From the NCBI GenBank assembly GCA_009731425.1, contig AP018794.1:682001-746000 (forward strand): DNA of 64,000 bases, read 5' to 3'. Numbering within the stretch: position 1 is the first letter of the stretch; every line of letters begins with the position of its first letter. The DNA comes from Lachnospiraceae bacterium KM106-2. GTDB lineage: Bacteria > Bacillota > Clostridia > Lachnospirales > Lachnospiraceae. Positions 41,750 through 52,939 of this stretch are shown here, in pieces. The position numbers and the translations under genes were made by a program. The notes beneath the pieces were generated by a model that saw only the letters and a program-made list of their open reading frames with translations, made no database searches and was not told the origin of the DNA.

Positions 41750-43477
41750 ATGAGAAAAATAAGTCATAAAATATTTTCTATTATTATGGTTTTGGCAATT
41801 GTAACCATAACAAGCGTTTCTGTTACATATTTTAGTATGAAATCAATTAAGAGCAGCACAGATGAATTGATTAATAAGCAGGTAGTTTTGTTAAATGATA
41901 CATCCCTTATTACAAGCAATATGAATGAGATGAAATATAATATGTGTAAGTTCTTGATTTCTGATAGTGATATTTCACGTAGCAACTTAAAGAAAGGAAT
42001 ATCTAAGAATCAAAAGGATATTCAGGATACCTTAGCTCATTATAAGAAGACAATGGGAACTACGAATAAGAGTCAGAAGCAAGTTATAGTAGATCTGCAA
42101 GAAAAGTACGAGGCTTATTTTGCTCTCTACGAACGTGGGATTAAATTATGTGAAGAAGGTCAGGATTATATTGCGACGAACTTAATGTGGGGCGAGATCA
42201 CAGCGACAGGTGATAAAATTGAATCTACATTAACTCAACTGAATCGGAATAACAATGCCTTGATCACTTCACATAAAAAAGAACTTTCTAATATTTTTAA
42301 ACAGAGTATGGCAAGCAGTTTTATCTGTATTATGGTGGTTGCAGTAATTATTTGCTTAAGTGCAGTTATTATTACTAGAACACTGATCAAACCAGTAAAG
42401 AGTGCCAAGAAACAATTGGATCGAATCATCGATGGAATCAAGCAGGATGAAGGCGATTTAACACAGAGAATTCAAATTCGTTCCAAAGATGAAGTAGGAC
42501 AGCTAGTAGCAGGAATTAATCTATTCCTATCAACCTTACAGAAAATCATGGGTGATATGATTGCTAGTTCTGATCGTCTTAATGACTCAGTTAAAAATGT
42601 CAATAGTAGAGTAACGAATGCAACTAGCAGTACATATGGAATTTCCTCAACAATGCAGCAATTATCAGCTAGTATGGAGGAAGTAAGTGCAACGATCGTT
42701 CAAGTGAATGATCAAGTTGAACAAGTAAATCGCGAAGTTGGAAATATGAAAGATTATACGGAGAAGACTTCAAAATATTTAAATGAAATGCATGAAAGAG
42801 CTGGTAAGTTAGAACAGTCAGGCGTCAATAGTAAGAATTCAACAACAAAGGTTGTCGTTGAAATTGGTGAGAATCTTCGTAATTCCATTGAAAAAAGCGA
42901 ACAGGTTCAAAGAATCAATGAACTGACAGGAGATATTTTAGAAATCGCAAGTCAGACAAATCTATTAGCACTAAATGCATCGATTGAAGCAGCACGAGCA
43001 GGAGAAGCGGGAAGAGGTTTTGCTGTTGTTGCAGAAGAGATTCGTCAGCTGGCTGATGATTCAAGAAGTACGGCAGAGAATATTAGTGAAATTAGTTATC
43101 TTGTTACAGATGCAGTTAGTGAACTGGTAAATAGCTCAAATCAAATTTTAGATTATATGAATGATCAAATTCTAAAAGATTATGATCAGTTAGTTGGCAC
43201 AGGTAAACAATACAATGATGATAGCGAATACTTAAATCACGTAGTCGATCAATTATCTTTGAATGCTGCGAATTTAAATCAAATGATGGAGACGATGGTA
43301 CAGTCCTTTGCTGAAATTTCAAGTGCGGTAGAAGAAAGTGCAACAGGAGTAACAACGGTAGCTACGAATGCCTCTGAATTAGTAGACGGATTTGATTCCA
43401 TAAAAGAAAGCATGAATGTAAGCGAAGAGATCGTGAATAATTTGAATCAAGAATCAAGTAGATTCGAGCAAGTGTAA
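41750..43477 (+). CDS. Methyl-accepting chemotaxis protein, 575 aa
   Basis: The start is ATG 41750 with AGGAGTGG upstream. Helix 1 (about residues 9-28) and helix 2 (about 187-209) flank a four-helix-bundle type sensor. A HAMP domain follows ([20 protein letters not shown]), then the signalling coiled coil with the conserved tip [20 protein letters not shown]. It controls the CheA kinase and so the flagellar motor. It has a short cytoplasmic end without the CheR-binding pentapeptide. cheV follows 93 nt later. Confidence 0.95.
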   Translation: MRKISHKIFSIIMVLAIVTITSVSVTYFSMKSIKSSTDELINKQVVLLNDTSLITSNMNEMKYNMCKFLISDSDISRSNLKKGISKNQKDIQDTLAHYKKTMGTTNKSQKQVIVDLQEKYEAYFALYERGIKLCEEGQDYIATNLMWGEITATGDKIESTLTQLNRNNNALITSHKKELSNIFKQSMASSFICIMVVAVIICLSAVIITRTLIKPVKSAKKQLDRIIDGIKQDEGDLTQRIQIRSKDEVGQLVAGINLFLSTLQKIMGDMIASSDRLNDSVKNVNSRVTNATSSTYGISSTMQQLSASMEEVSATIVQVNDQVEQVNREVGNMKDYTEKTSKYLNEMHERAGKLEQSGVNSKNSTTKVVVEIGENLRNSIEKSEQVQRINELTGDILEIASQTNLLALNASIEAARAGEAGRGFAVVAEEIRQLADDSRSTAENISEISYLVTDAVSELVNSSNQILDYMNDQILKDYDQLVGTGKQYNDDSEYLNHVVDQLSLNAANLNQMMETMVQSFAEISSAVEESATGVTTVATNASELVDGFDSIKESMNVSEEIVNNLNQESSRFEQV

Positions 43478-43570
43478 TTAATTATAAAAAAAATAGAATA
43501 AAGCTTAATGGATTATCAAATTGTGTCGATATATAAAGTAGTATAGTGTAGACCTATGGGAGGAATTATT

Positions 43571-44473
43571 ATGGATACAGGAATATTACTAGAAAGTGGA
43601 ACCAATGAATTGGAAATCCTCGAATTTACTGTTGGTGGAAACCATTATGGAATCAATGTCGCAAAGATTAAAGAAATTTTACCATATAAAAAACCAACTC
43701 CAGTGCCAAATGCGCACCCAAGTATTGAAGGAATTTTTATGCCTAGAGATCAAATCATCTCGATCGTTGATCTTGCAGTCAGCTTAAAACTTCCAGCTTC
43801 AAAGAATCCTAGTACAGATATGTATATCGTTACTAGCTTTAATCAAATTAATACTGCATTTCACGTACATGGCGTAAGCGGTATTCATCGTGTCTCTTGG
43901 AATGATATTTCAAAACCAGATTCAACGATCAGTACGGATGGTGCAAGTGTAGCCACTGGAATTATAAAGATTCAAGATAAATTGATCATTATTTTAGATT
44001 TTGAAAAGATCGTAGCTGATATCAGTCCAGAAACATCACTTAAGATTTCTGATCTTGATATGTATGATGGATCTAAGAGAAAAGATGCACCACTTATTAT
44101 TACAGAAGATTCACCATTGCTTGGACAGCTTATTTATGACTGTCTTCATAAAGCAGGGTACACTAATGTAACTAGAATGAATAACGGTGCAGAAGCATGG
44201 GAACTTTTGAAAAAGTACAAAGCAGAAGGAAATCCTGCGGATAAGGTAGCTTGTTTAATTACAGATATCGAAATGCCACAGATGGATGGACATCATCTTA
44301 CAAAACTAATCAAAGATGATGATCAATTAAAATCTATTCCTGTTGTAATCTTCTCATCTCTTGTAAATGAAGAAATGTATCGTAAAGGAGAAGCGGTTGG
44401 TGCTAATATGCAGTTATCAAAACCTGAGATTGGTAAATTAGTTCATGCAATCGATTCTTTAGTATTGAAATAG
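43571..44473 (+). CDS. cheV: Chemotaxis protein CheV, 300 aa
   Basis: The ATG at 43571 follows GGGAGGAATTATT. The N-terminal 155 residues are a CheW domain (EILEFTVGGNHYGINVAKIK, IEGIFMPRDQIISIVDLA), and the C-terminal receiver has D232 in CLITDIEMPQMDG and the Lys in LSKPEIG. CheV couples receptors to CheA and can be phosphorylated for adaptation. Its place directly after a receptor gene suggests they work together. A terminator follows. Confidence 0.95.
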   Translation: MDTGILLESGTNELEILEFTVGGNHYGINVAKIKEILPYKKPTPVPNAHPSIEGIFMPRDQIISIVDLAVSLKLPASKNPSTDMYIVTSFNQINTAFHVHGVSGIHRVSWNDISKPDSTISTDGASVATGIIKIQDKLIIILDFEKIVADISPETSLKISDLDMYDGSKRKDAPLIITEDSPLLGQLIYDCLHKAGYTNVTRMNNGAEAWELLKKYKAEGNPADKVACLITDIEMPQMDGHHLTKLIKDDDQLKSIPVVIFSSLVNEEMYRKGEAVGANMQLSKPEIGKLVHAIDSLVLK

Positions 44474-44481
44474 AAGACGAA

Positions 44482-44512
44482 AAAAAACACGGAAGTAAGT
44501 TCCGTGTTTTTG
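44482..44512 (+). terminator. Terminator after cheV
   Basis: AAAAACACGGAA pairs with TTCCGTGTTTTT around a 5-nt loop. It can also serve the convergent gene at 44524. Confidence 0.9.
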
Positions 44513-44523
44513 TAAGTATTCTA

Positions 44524-44724
44524 TCAATTAAGGGCTAGCTTTCCTGTTATTGTTTCATTAATCACATAGTAGGCGGCATGTTCTTCGGGTTTTATGTATA
44601 GGTTTAACGTATCAATGTCTTTGATCTTGTTGCCTTCATTAACCCATAATTCTTTAACTTGATTGACGATATCTTTATCTTCGATTCGTGATCCTTTATA
44701 TTCAACGTACAAGCTTGTTTTCAT
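44524..44724 (-). CDS. DUF6465-like protein, 66 aa
   Basis: The minus-strand start at 44724 follows AAGGAGG by 6 nt. The pattern MKTSLYVEYKG, VKELWVNEGNKIKDIDTL and LYIKPEEHAAYYVINETITG fits DUF6465, a small protein common in Lachnospiraceae. Its role is unknown. It supports the proposed host family. Confidence 0.75.
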   Translation of the reverse strand: MKTSLYVEYKGSRIEDKDIVNQVKELWVNEGNKIKDIDTLNLYIKPEEHAAYYVINETITGKLALN

Positions 44725-44886
44725 GGTCATCCTCCTTTTTTCATTCTATACCTAATATAGTATAAATGGAAAAAATTTGCAAATATGTGTTAAAAGAGAT
44801 AGGTTGTCAGAAAATAGGTACAAGAAAAAGATGCACAAATCATAAGAGAAAAATATAGCAATTATGTTGTCTCTAAAAAAATAAAT

Positions 44887-44916
44887 TTGAGTATTAGCTA
44901 GAATATATTGTATAAT
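44887..44916 (+). promoter_or_regulatory. Promoter of the zinc-ribbon/coiled-coil gene
   Basis: TTGAGT (44887-44892) and a perfect TATAAT (44911-44916) are 18 nt apart. The start codon is about 105 nt downstream. The rest of the 297-nt gap (44725-45021) shows no gene. Confidence 0.6.
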
Positions 44917-45021
44917 ACATATAATAGTACAGCTAACAAATTGTTAATTATTTACAAAGTTATTGCCAAATAAGTTGGACTGTTGGATTTTAGTAAATTA
45001 AGTTGATAGGTGGTGAAAGTC

Positions 45022-46209
45022 TTGGGCAAATGTTTAAATTGTGGTAAAGAAATTTTAGATGATGAATTATATTGTGAGGATTGTAAAAATCAAAGCGATA
45101 GTTTAAATGATGATGTTGATCTAGATGCATTATTATCTTCGATTGATACGGGCGATAAAACACAAGAGAACATCGGTCAAGATGGAGGCATTGATGATGA
45201 TATCATGGATTTGCTTAATGAAGTAAGCGAAGAAAAGGAACATGAGGATCCTGCCATTAATGGCGTAGGTGACTTGTTATCGGATGCCTTGAGCAATGTA
45301 TCATCGTTAGATGATCAAGAAATGATGGATTTAGAGGAAAAGACGAGAAAGGTGTTTACACCTGAAGTTGAGATGGCCGTTGAAGAAAGTAAAGAGGCTG
45401 TTAAAGAGAAGAAACCAAGTTTCTTTAAACGAATATTCGGCAATGTCGTTGACGATAAAAGTGCTAAGATGATGCTTGAGGAAGCGGAAGCGGAATCTAA
45501 AAAAGAAGAACAAGAGAAAAAGAAAGCAGAAGAATTAGCAAAGAAAAAAGAAGCGAAAGAGCAAGCGAAGAAAGAAAAGGACGAGAAAAAAGCAGAAGCC
45601 AAAAAAGCCAAGGAAGAAAAGAAGGCACAAAAGGCTAAAGAAAAGGAAGAGCAGAAGGCAAAAGAGGCCGAAGAAGAGAAGGTTGATCAGGGAAGAATCA
45701 ATCCTTTGGGTGCAGCTTTAGTTGGAATGATCGGACTTGTTCTATTTACAATTGTCTGGTTTGGATCTGGTGCTTTTATGCGCAAGGTAGAGATCAGTCG
45801 TGCTGAGGAATATGCGGATCGTGGATTATACGAAGAAGCTTATCAGTCAATCTCTGGCTTAAATCTTTCTAGCGGTAATCAAAAGCTTCAAAATAAGTTA
45901 AAGACCATTATGCTAGTTCGTAAACAGTTGAATTCTTATTTGAATTATAAAGAAATTGGTAAACCATATGAAGCATTAGATGCACTGATCCATGGCGTAG
46001 AGCAGTATTATGCTTATGCATCAGATGCAAAAGAATATGAAGTACAAGATGAGTTTAATTCAAATTATCAAAGTATTCTAAGCGCTTTAGCTAAAACATA
46101 TAATATTTCAGAAGATAAAGCAAAAGAAATTGCGGCGATCAAAGATTCGAATGAGTATAGCCAAGCAATTTATAATTATTCAAAAAACGTGAATGAAGAG
46201 TTGAAATAA
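45022..46209 (+). CDS. Zinc-ribbon, coiled-coil membrane protein, 395 aa
   Basis: The TTG at 45022 lies 8 nt after AGGTGG; GTG codons at 45010 and 45013 are alternatives. The order is: zinc ribbon CLNCGKEILDDELYCEDC, an acidic region, a Lys/Glu/Ala-rich coiled coil of about 90 residues, one membrane helix (AALVGMIGLVLFTIVWFG, about residue 235), and an exported domain with TPR-like helices (EYADRGLYEEAYQSISG). It may sense or organise the envelope. It stands alone between a promoter and a terminator. Function unknown. Confidence 0.8.
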   Translation: MGKCLNCGKEILDDELYCEDCKNQSDSLNDDVDLDALLSSIDTGDKTQENIGQDGGIDDDIMDLLNEVSEEKEHEDPAINGVGDLLSDALSNVSSLDDQEMMDLEEKTRKVFTPEVEMAVEESKEAVKEKKPSFFKRIFGNVVDDKSAKMMLEEAEAESKKEEQEKKKAEELAKKKEAKEQAKKEKDEKKAEAKKAKEEKKAQKAKEKEEQKAKEAEEEKVDQGRINPLGAALVGMIGLVLFTIVWFGSGAFMRKVEISRAEEYADRGLYEEAYQSISGLNLSSGNQKLQNKLKTIMLVRKQLNSYLNYKEIGKPYEALDALIHGVEQYYAYASDAKEYEVQDEFNSNYQSILSALAKTYNISEDKAKEIAAIKDSNEYSQAIYNYSKNVNEELK

Positions 46210-46224
46210 CAACTAGAATGTATT

Positions 46225-46266
46225 AAGATGAGGTTATCTTACAGTGAGATAACCTCATCTTTTTTA
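46225..46266 (+). terminator. Terminator after the zinc-ribbon/coiled-coil gene
   Basis: AAGATGAGGTTATCT pairs perfectly with AGATAACCTCATCTT around a 7-nt loop and ends in TTTT. Confidence 0.92.
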
Positions 46267-46295
46267 TATATGCGAACAATAAAATTAATTTGTTC

Positions 46296-46323
46296 TTGAT
46301 GAGGAAATGTACATATTTATAAA
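46296..46323 (+). promoter_or_regulatory. Possible promoter of hisH-hisF
   Basis: TTGATG (46296-46301) and TATAAA (46318-46323) are 16 nt apart, about 25 nt before the hisH start. Confidence 0.45.
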
Positions 46324-46347
46324 AATTATAGAAGGGATAGTGATCTC

Positions 46348-46953
46348 ATGATAGCAATTATTGATTATGATGCAGGTAACTTACGAAGCGTAGAGAAGGC
46401 TTTTGTCTATCTTGGTCAGGAAGTAATTGTTACAAGAAATAAAGAAACTATATTAAATGCAGATAAGGTAGTACTTCCTGGAGTAGGAGCTTTCAAGGAA
46501 GCGATGGAAAAACTACATAAATATGATTTGGTAGATACCATCAAAGAGGTCGTAAGACAAAAGAAGCCATTCTTAGGAATCTGCCTTGGCCTTCAGTTGT
46601 TATTCGATTATAGTGAGGAAGGAGAAGGGGAGAGAGGGCTTGGAATCTTACCAGGTAAAATACTTAGAATACCGGATAAGAAAGGACTTAAAATACCTCA
46701 CATCGGTTGGAATGATATTGAGATAAAAGAGGATTGTCCTATCTTTAAAGAATTAAAGCAACACTCCTATGTATATTTTGTTCACTCTTATTATTTAAAG
46801 GCAGAGGTGGAGTCAGATGTAGCGGCTACTACTCATTATAGTACGCTGATCCATGCTGCTATTCAACATGAGAATGTCTTTGCGTGCCAGTTTCATCCGG
46901 AGAAGAGTGGAGAAGTGGGCTTACATATTTTACGCAACTTTGCGAATTTATAG
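46348..46953 (+). CDS. hisH: Imidazole glycerol phosphate synthase, glutaminase subunit
   Basis: HisH (201 aa) frees ammonia from glutamine for HisF in histidine synthesis. The catalytic triad is visible: Cys79 in [13 protein letters not shown], His183 and Glu185 in CQFHPEKSG. The start [13 protein letters not shown] is typical. GAAGGGATAGTGATCTC precedes the ATG. hisF follows 11 nt later, but the rest of the histidine genes is not here. Confidence 0.97.
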   Translation: MIAIIDYDAGNLRSVEKAFVYLGQEVIVTRNKETILNADKVVLPGVGAFKEAMEKLHKYDLVDTIKEVVRQKKPFLGICLGLQLLFDYSEEGEGERGLGILPGKILRIPDKKGLKIPHIGWNDIEIKEDCPIFKELKQHSYVYFVHSYYLKAEVESDVAATTHYSTLIHAAIQHENVFACQFHPEKSGEVGLHILRNFANL

Positions 46954-46964
46954 GAGGTAGTGTG

Positions 46965-47726
46965 ATGTTTACGAAACGTATCATACCGTGCTTAGATGTG
47001 AAGAACGGTCGAGTTGTAAAGGGAGTTAATTTCGTTGATCTGATCGATGCCGGAGATCCAGTTGCAGTCGGTAAGGCATATGATGAAGCAGGAGCAGATG
47101 AACTTGTATTTTTAGATATTACAGCTTCTTCGGATGCGAGAGCGATAAAATTAGAGATGGTTAGAAAGGTTGCTGAGAGTATCTTTATCCCATTTACGGT
47201 TGGCGGTGGAATTCGAACCATTGATGACTTTAAGGTTATTCTACGAGAAGGAGCAGATAAGGTAGCTGTGAATTCGGCTGCTATTATGAATCCTCATCTT
47301 ATCTCGGAAGCAGCAAGCAAATTTGGCAGTCAGTGCGTAGTAGTTGCGATCGACGCGAAGAAGAACACAAATGGTGATGGTTATACAATCTATAAAAATG
47401 GTGGCAGGATCGATATGGAAATGGATGCAGTAGAATGGGCAATGCAGGCCGAAAAGCTTGGTGCAGGTGAGATTTTACTTACAAGTATGGATTGTGATGG
47501 AACAAAAGATGGTTATGACTTGAATCTCACGAAGCTTGTATCTGAAAATGTTAATATTCCTGTCATTGCAAGTGGCGGAGCAGGAAAGTTAGAGCACTTT
47601 TATACCGCGCTTACGAAGGGAAAGGCAGATGCCGTGCTAGCAGCCTCTCTGTTTCATTTTAAAGAACTTGAAATTAATGAGGTAAAAAAATATTTACAAG
47701 AGAATGGCGTTAGTGTACGATTATAA
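46965..47726 (+). CDS. hisF: Imidazole glycerol phosphate synthase, cyclase subunit
   Basis: HisF (253 aa) uses ammonia from HisH to convert PRFAR into imidazole glycerol phosphate and AICAR. The ATG at 46965 follows AGGAGGTAGTGTG. Catalytic Asp11 is in [15 protein letters not shown] and Asp130 in [10 protein letters not shown]; the phosphate-binding loops ([19 protein letters not shown]) are intact. The open frame 81 nt upstream lies in hisH. Confidence 0.97.
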   Translation: MFTKRIIPCLDVKNGRVVKGVNFVDLIDAGDPVAVGKAYDEAGADELVFLDITASSDARAIKLEMVRKVAESIFIPFTVGGGIRTIDDFKVILREGADKVAVNSAAIMNPHLISEAASKFGSQCVVVAIDAKKNTNGDGYTIYKNGGRIDMEMDAVEWAMQAEKLGAGEILLTSMDCDGTKDGYDLNLTKLVSENVNIPVIASGGAGKLEHFYTALTKGKADAVLAASLFHFKELEINEVKKYLQENGVSVRL

Positions 47727-47758
47727 AGACCGATAATAGACAGAAAGAGAAGAATGTT

Positions 47759-48463
47759 ATGATTACAAAATATGATGCATCATGGGCTGAGTTTTTAACT
47801 GTGGAACGACTCGATATGCTTAAGAAGATCGAAGAGCAGATCGGAGCAGATTATACACCGAAGAAAGAGAATATATTACGCTTTTTAAAGCAGGATTTAA
47901 ATGAGAAGAAGGTAATCTGGCTAGGTCAGGATCCTTATTTTCAACCGGAAGTTGCGAACGGAAGATCTTTTCAGCCGGATAGTCTTAACCGATGGGACGA
48001 TAAATTTAAACAGGTAAGTTTAAAGAATATTATCCGTTTGGTTCATAAGTCTTACTTCAAGTTTGAGCATTATGAAGAGATCGCTTCTTACAAAGAAATC
48101 GTAAAGCAGATCAGTACGGGTGAGTTCCCAATTAAACAGCCAAAAGAATGGTTTGATTCGTTAGAGAGACAAGGGGTACTATTTCTTAATACTTCATTTA
48201 CTTGTACGGTAAATGAACCAAATAGCCATAAGGATATATGGAAAGAGTTTTCTAGGGAGCTTCTTGCTTATATTGATGAGAAGAGACCCGATATGATCTG
48301 GTTCTTATGGGGAAAAGAAGCTATTAAAAACGTGGAGTTCTTAAAGAATGGGGTTCGTTATGAATCAAGACATCCGATGATGTGCTCTTCCAAATATGAT
48401 GATGATTTTCTTAAATCAAAGTGTTTCTTAAATACATTTGATAGAATTAATTGGTTAGGTTAA
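47759..48463 (+). CDS. Divergent family 1 uracil-DNA glycosylase, 234 aa
   Basis: The activating motif is LGQDPYF with catalytic Asp58; normal family 1 enzymes have GQDPYH. FLNTSFT replaces LLNTxLT, and the minor-groove loop is SRHPMMCSS, not HPSPLS. The WFLWGKEA strand before it is typical. The fold is thus UDG, but two of three motifs are altered. It may have a changed substrate or rate. AGAAAGAGAAGAATGTT precedes the ATG. It lies after hisF and is probably cotranscribed. Confidence 0.85.
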   Translation: MITKYDASWAEFLTVERLDMLKKIEEQIGADYTPKKENILRFLKQDLNEKKVIWLGQDPYFQPEVANGRSFQPDSLNRWDDKFKQVSLKNIIRLVHKSYFKFEHYEEIASYKEIVKQISTGEFPIKQPKEWFDSLERQGVLFLNTSFTCTVNEPNSHKDIWKEFSRELLAYIDEKRPDMIWFLWGKEAIKNVEFLKNGVRYESRHPMMCSSKYDDDFLKSKCFLNTFDRINWLG

Positions 48464-48467
48464 ATTA

Positions 48468-48502
48468 TAAAAGCCATCCTGTTTGCCAGGATGGCTTTTT
48501 CT
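48468..48502. terminator. Terminator between the glycosylase and activase genes
   Basis: AAAAGCCATCCTG pairs with CAGGATGGCTTTT around a 5-nt loop, with T tail on the + side. It separates convergent genes and overlaps the end of the activase gene by one base. Confidence 0.9.
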
Positions 48503-51500
48503 TATTTCAAGTTTTTTTCTGCAGTTGATAACATTAATTTAATTCGGTTTAATTGATTTACTTCACTGGCACCAGGATCGTAATCGATAGCTACGATATT
48601 GACGTCTTTGAATGATTGACGTAATACTTTAATGACACCTTTACCGACAACGTGATTTGGAAGACATCCAAATGGCTGGGTACATACAATGTTATTAACA
48701 CCTGAGTGGATCAATTCTATCATTTCACCGGTTAAGAACCAGCCTTCACCAGTTTGATTACCAAGGGAGACGAATTCGCTTGCATAGTCACCAAGTTTTT
48801 TAATTGGTACAGGTGGCTCAAATCGATTACTCTTCATTAATGCTTTTTTTGCATGCTTTCTATAGTGCTCAATTACCTTAATAGCGATGTTACAGATCTT
48901 AGCGACCTTTTTACTCTTACCAAGATATTCGGCCTTAAAATTAGCGTTATACGTACTGTATAAGAAGAAGTCGATCAAGTCTGGAACAACGGCTTCTGCA
49001 CCTTCTGCTTCTAATTGCTCAACTAAATGATTATTTGCAGCAGGAAGGAATTTTACAAGAATTTCTCCAACAATTCCTACTTTTGGTTTGGATACATCGG
49101 TAAGTGGGAGAGCGTCAAATTCGGCTACGATACCGTCTACATTACGTTTAAACTCACTTTGCTTTCCGTTCTTAAGACTTTCCTTACAGATCTGATTCCA
49201 TTTCGCATGTAATGCATTGGCAGATCCTTCTGTTACTTCGTAAGGTCTTGTCTTATAGAGAACTCTCATTAATAAATCACCATATACCAATGCCTGCATT
49301 GCACGGTTTAACATGGAAGGCTTGATCTTGAAGCCAGGGTTTTTCTCAATTCCCTGAGCACTTAATGAGATAACAGGAATTTGTCCCATACCAGTATTCT
49401 TTAGGGCACGACGAATAAAACCGATATAGTTAGATGCACGACATCCACCACCTGTCTGAGTGATGATAACAGCAGTTTTGCTTAGATCGTATTTACCGGA
49501 AAGAAGAGAAGCCATGATCTGGCCGACTACGATAACAGATGGATAGCAGGCATCGTTGTTTACATATTTTAGACCAACATTAACCGCTTCTTTTTCATCA
49601 ATATCATCAGGTAAAGCGATATTGAAGCCACAGCTGTCTAATGCAGCTTTTACTAAGTCAAAGTGGATTGGAGACATTTGTGGGCAAAGGATCGTGTAGT
49701 TTTGTTTCATTTCTTCGGTAAAGATCACACGATGATGTGCACTGTCTCTTACGGTTGTTGTTACTTTGTTTTCGTCTCGTTCACGAATTGCAGAAAGTAA
49801 AGAACGGATACGAATTCGTGCAGCACCTAAGTTATTTACTTCATCAATCTTAAGAACGGTATAGATCTTATCGGAATCCGTTAAAATATCATTTACTTGA
49901 TCAGTTGTTACGGCATCTAGTCCACAGCCGAATGAATTTAATTGGATTAATTCCAAGTTCGGATTGGTTCTGACATAACTTGCTGCAGCGTAAAGACGAG
50001 AGTGGTAAACCCATTGATCCATTGAGATCGTTGGACGGTCGACATGTCCTAAATGAGCGATGGAATCCTCTGTTAAAACTGCAACATCATAGGATGTGAT
50101 CAATTCTGGGATACCATGGTTGATCTCTTTATCTACATGATAAGGTCTTCCGGCAAGGACAATTCCTTTTTTACCAGTTCTCTTAAGATATTCGATGGTC
50201 TCTTCACCTTTTTTGCGAATATCGTCTTTTGCATTCATCCATTCTTTATAAGCCTTATGAACAGCGGCTTTTGTCTCTTCTGCTGAAATTCCATTTTCTT
50301 CTTTCATCACATCGATCAAACGTTTTGTAATGATCTCTTCATTTTCAAATGAAAGGAATGGATTTTGATATTTAATGGATGGATCGTTTAATTCTTCGAC
50401 GTTATTCTTAATGTTTTCACCATAGGAGGTTACGATAGGGCAGTTATAATGATTATTAACCCCTTCGAACTCTTGATGTTCAAATGGAATACATGGGTAG
50501 AAGATATATTTGATTCCTTGTTTGATCAGCCACATTACATGTCCATGAGCTAACTTTGCAGGATAACATTCAGACTCACTTGGAATAGATTCGATTCCTA
50601 GTTCATATACTTTTCGAGTTGATTGAGGACTCAATTCAACACGATATCCTAATTCTGTGAAGAAGGTAAACCAAAATGGGAAATTATCATATTGGTTTAG
50701 TACTCGAGGAATACCAACAGCCCCACGTTTTGCTTCTTGTTCCTCTAAAGGTTTATAGTCAAACATTCGGTTATATTTATACTCAAATAAATTTGGAACA
50801 TCGGTACTTTTCTTTGCTTTACCAAGACCACGCTCGCATCGATTACCAGAGATGAAATTACGTCCACCTGAAAAACGATTAATAGTTAAAAGACAGTGGT
50901 TTGTACAATGCTGACAACGAGTCATTGTTGTTTTATATGTGAGAGCGTTAATATCGTCGATAGATAACATTGTTGTAGGTTGTTCTTTATAATGAGAACG
51001 AGCGATCAGAGCAGCACCAAATGCGCCCATGATACCGGCAATATCAGGTCTTACGGCATTACATCCGGAAATGCGCTCGAAGGAACGTAATACGGCATCG
51101 TTGTAGAACGTACCACCTTGTACGACAACTTTGTTACCAAGATCTTTTGGATCAGTTAATTTAATTACTTTAAGAAGAGCATTCTTGATAACAGAATATG
51201 CAAGACCGGCTGAGATATCAGCAACACTTGCGCCTTCTTTTTGTGCTTGTTTTACTTTGGAATTCATAAATACGGTACATCGAGATCCAAGATCGATAGG
51301 ATTCTTTGCAAATAAAGCAACTTTCGCAAAATCTTGTACGGAATAATTAAGTGATTTTGCAAAGGTTTCTATAAAGGAACCACATCCGGAAGAACAAGCT
51401 TCATTTAACTGAATTTTATCAACAGCTCTATTTTTGATCTTAATACATTTCATATCCTGACCACCGATATCTAAGATACAGTCTACATCAGGTTCAAAAA

Positions 51501-52728
51501 AGGCAGCAGCATGATAATGAGCAACGGTTTCTACTTCACCTTCGTCTAACAGAAGTGCAGATTTAATTAATGCTTCACCATATCCAGTAGAGCAAGAACG
51601 AACAATTTTAGCTTCCTTAGGAAGAAGAGAGTAGATCTCTTGGATTGCTGTAATGCTTGTCTTTAATGGACTTCCATTATTATTGCTGTAGAAAGAATAT
51701 AGTAATTTGCCATCTTCTCCAACAAGTGCAGCTTTCGTTGTCGTACTTCCGGCATCGATGCCTAAATAGCAATTGCCTTTGTAAGTAGATAGATCACCTT
51801 TTTGAACGATATGCTTTGCATGTTTATCGGTAAAGGAAGCATATTCTTCTTCTGATGCAAATAATGGTTGCATTCGGGATACTTCAAATTCAATATTAAT
51901 ATGGGTATGTAGCAAGGCTGATAGGCTCTTAAAGCTTGTTATCCCTTCGAATTTTGAATTTAGTGCGCTTCCGATGGCAGCGAATAAATGGCTGTTATCA
52001 GGAACGATCGTTTCTTCTTCTGTAAGATTTAAGGTTCTAACAAAAGTTTCTTTTAATTCTGTTAAAAAGTGAAGTGGTCCTCCAAGAAATGCTACATGAC
52101 CACGAATTGGCTTTCCGCAAGCAAGTCCGCTGATTGTTTGATTAACAACAGCTTGGAATATTGAAGCAGATAAATCTTCTTTGGTAGCACCTTCATTAAT
52201 TAACGGCTGAATATCAGATTTAGCAAATACACCGCATCTTGCAGCAATTGGATAAATCGCTTTATAGTTTTTTGCGTATTCATTAAGCCCAGAGGCGTCT
52301 GTCTTTAGTAAAGTTGCCATTTGATCAATAAAGGAACCAGTGCCGCCAGCACAGATACCATTCATTCTTTGGTCAATACCATTAGTGAAATATATAATCT
52401 TAGCATCTTCACCGCCAAGCTCGATTGCAACATCAGTTTGGGGAGCATAGTGCTCGAGAGCAGTTGAGACTGCTACAACTTCTTGAATAAAAGGAATGTT
52501 TAAATATTTTGATATGGTTAATCCGCCTGAACCTGTGATAACTGGAGCAAAATCCATATCACCAAGTTTGTCATAGGCCTTTTTTATTAGTTTAGCCAGT
52601 GTTTCTTGTATATTGGCAAAATGACGTTCATAGTCAGAAAATAGAATTTTCTTTTGTTCATCGAGAACGACTACTTTAATCGTTGTGGAACCAATATCAA
52701 TTCCTAAAGTATTTAATGTTCTTGTCAT
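48502..52728 (-). CDS. Giant 2-hydroxyacyl-CoA dehydratase activase-like protein, 1408 aa
   Basis: There are two ASKHA ATPase domains in tandem: [20 protein letters not shown] at the start, with [15 protein letters not shown], and [20 protein letters not shown] near residue 322, with [13 protein letters not shown]. The Cys in these last motifs hold the 4Fe-4S cluster in small activases. A CxxC-rich region follows ([13 protein letters not shown]), then DUF2229-type and HgdB-like regions ([35 protein letters not shown]). The single long chain seems to fuse activator and dehydratase-like parts. It is known as a family but its reaction is not established. Confidence 0.88.
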   Translation of the reverse strand: MTRTLNTLGIDIGSTTIKVVVLDEQKKILFSDYERHFANIQETLAKLIKKAYDKLGDMDFAPVITGSGGLTISKYLNIPFIQEVVAVSTALEHYAPQTDVAIELGGEDAKIIYFTNGIDQRMNGICAGGTGSFIDQMATLLKTDASGLNEYAKNYKAIYPIAARCGVFAKSDIQPLINEGATKEDLSASIFQAVVNQTISGLACGKPIRGHVAFLGGPLHFLTELKETFVRTLNLTEEETIVPDNSHLFAAIGSALNSKFEGITSFKSLSALLHTHINIEFEVSRMQPLFASEEEYASFTDKHAKHIVQKGDLSTYKGNCYLGIDAGSTTTKAALVGEDGKLLYSFYSNNNGSPLKTSITAIQEIYSLLPKEAKIVRSCSTGYGEALIKSALLLDEGEVETVAHYHAAAFFEPDVDCILDIGGQDMKCIKIKNRAVDKIQLNEACSSGCGSFIETFAKSLNYSVQDFAKVALFAKNPIDLGSRCTVFMNSKVKQAQKEGASVADISAGLAYSVIKNALLKVIKLTDPKDLGNKVVVQGGTFYNDAVLRSFERISGCNAVRPDIAGIMGAFGAALIARSHYKEQPTTMLSIDDINALTYKTTMTRCQHCTNHCLLTINRFSGGRNFISGNRCERGLGKAKKSTDVPNLFEYKYNRMFDYKPLEEQEAKRGAVGIPRVLNQYDNFPFWFTFFTELGYRVELSPQSTRKVYELGIESIPSESECYPAKLAHGHVMWLIKQGIKYIFYPCIPFEHQEFEGVNNHYNCPIVTSYGENIKNNVEELNDPSIKYQNPFLSFENEEIITKRLIDVMKEENGISAEETKAAVHKAYKEWMNAKDDIRKKGEETIEYLKRTGKKGIVLAGRPYHVDKEINHGIPELITSYDVAVLTEDSIAHLGHVDRPTISMDQWVYHSRLYAAASYVRTNPNLELIQLNSFGCGLDAVTTDQVNDILTDSDKIYTVLKIDEVNNLGAARIRIRSLLSAIRERDENKVTTTVRDSAHHRVIFTEEMKQNYTILCPQMSPIHFDLVKAALDSCGFNIALPDDIDEKEAVNVGLKYVNNDACYPSVIVVGQIMASLLSGKYDLSKTAVIITQTGGGCRASNYIGFIRRALKNTGMGQIPVISLSAQGIEKNPGFKIKPSMLNRAMQALVYGDLLMRVLYKTRPYEVTEGSANALHAKWNQICKESLKNGKQSEFKRNVDGIVAEFDALPLTDVSKPKVGIVGEILVKFLPAANNHLVEQLEAEGAEAVVPDLIDFFLYSTYNANFKAEYLGKSKKVAKICNIAIKVIEHYRKHAKKALMKSNRFEPPVPIKKLGDYASEFVSLGNQTGEGWFLTGEMIELIHSGVNNIVCTQPFGCLPNHVVGKGVIKVLRQSFKDVNIVAIDYDPGASEVNQLNRIKLMLSTAEKNLK

Positions 52729-52734
52729 TTCTTC

Positions 52735-52757
52735 CAGCGTTACGCTGTTGCCTCCTT
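52735..52757 (-). promoter_or_regulatory. Ribosome site and hairpin before the activase start
   Basis: On the minus strand a perfect AAGGAGG (52751-52757) is too far (22 nt) from the ATG. Between them a hairpin CAGCG-TAA-CGCTG could shorten the distance. A weaker GGAAG lies close to the start. The hairpin could control translation. Confidence 0.4.
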
Positions 52758-52939
52758 ATCAGTATTACTTCATATTATATGCTATTTGTAAACATATAAA
52801 GTTATTATACGATAGTTTCCAAGAATGTTCAATCTAAAACTTTAGTCGGGAATTGATGGAAAATAACAGGACAAAAGGGCACCAATAAGAAAGCTTGGAA
52901 TATAATGATTGTGTGTAGCAGAGTATGTAGGAGGTTTTT

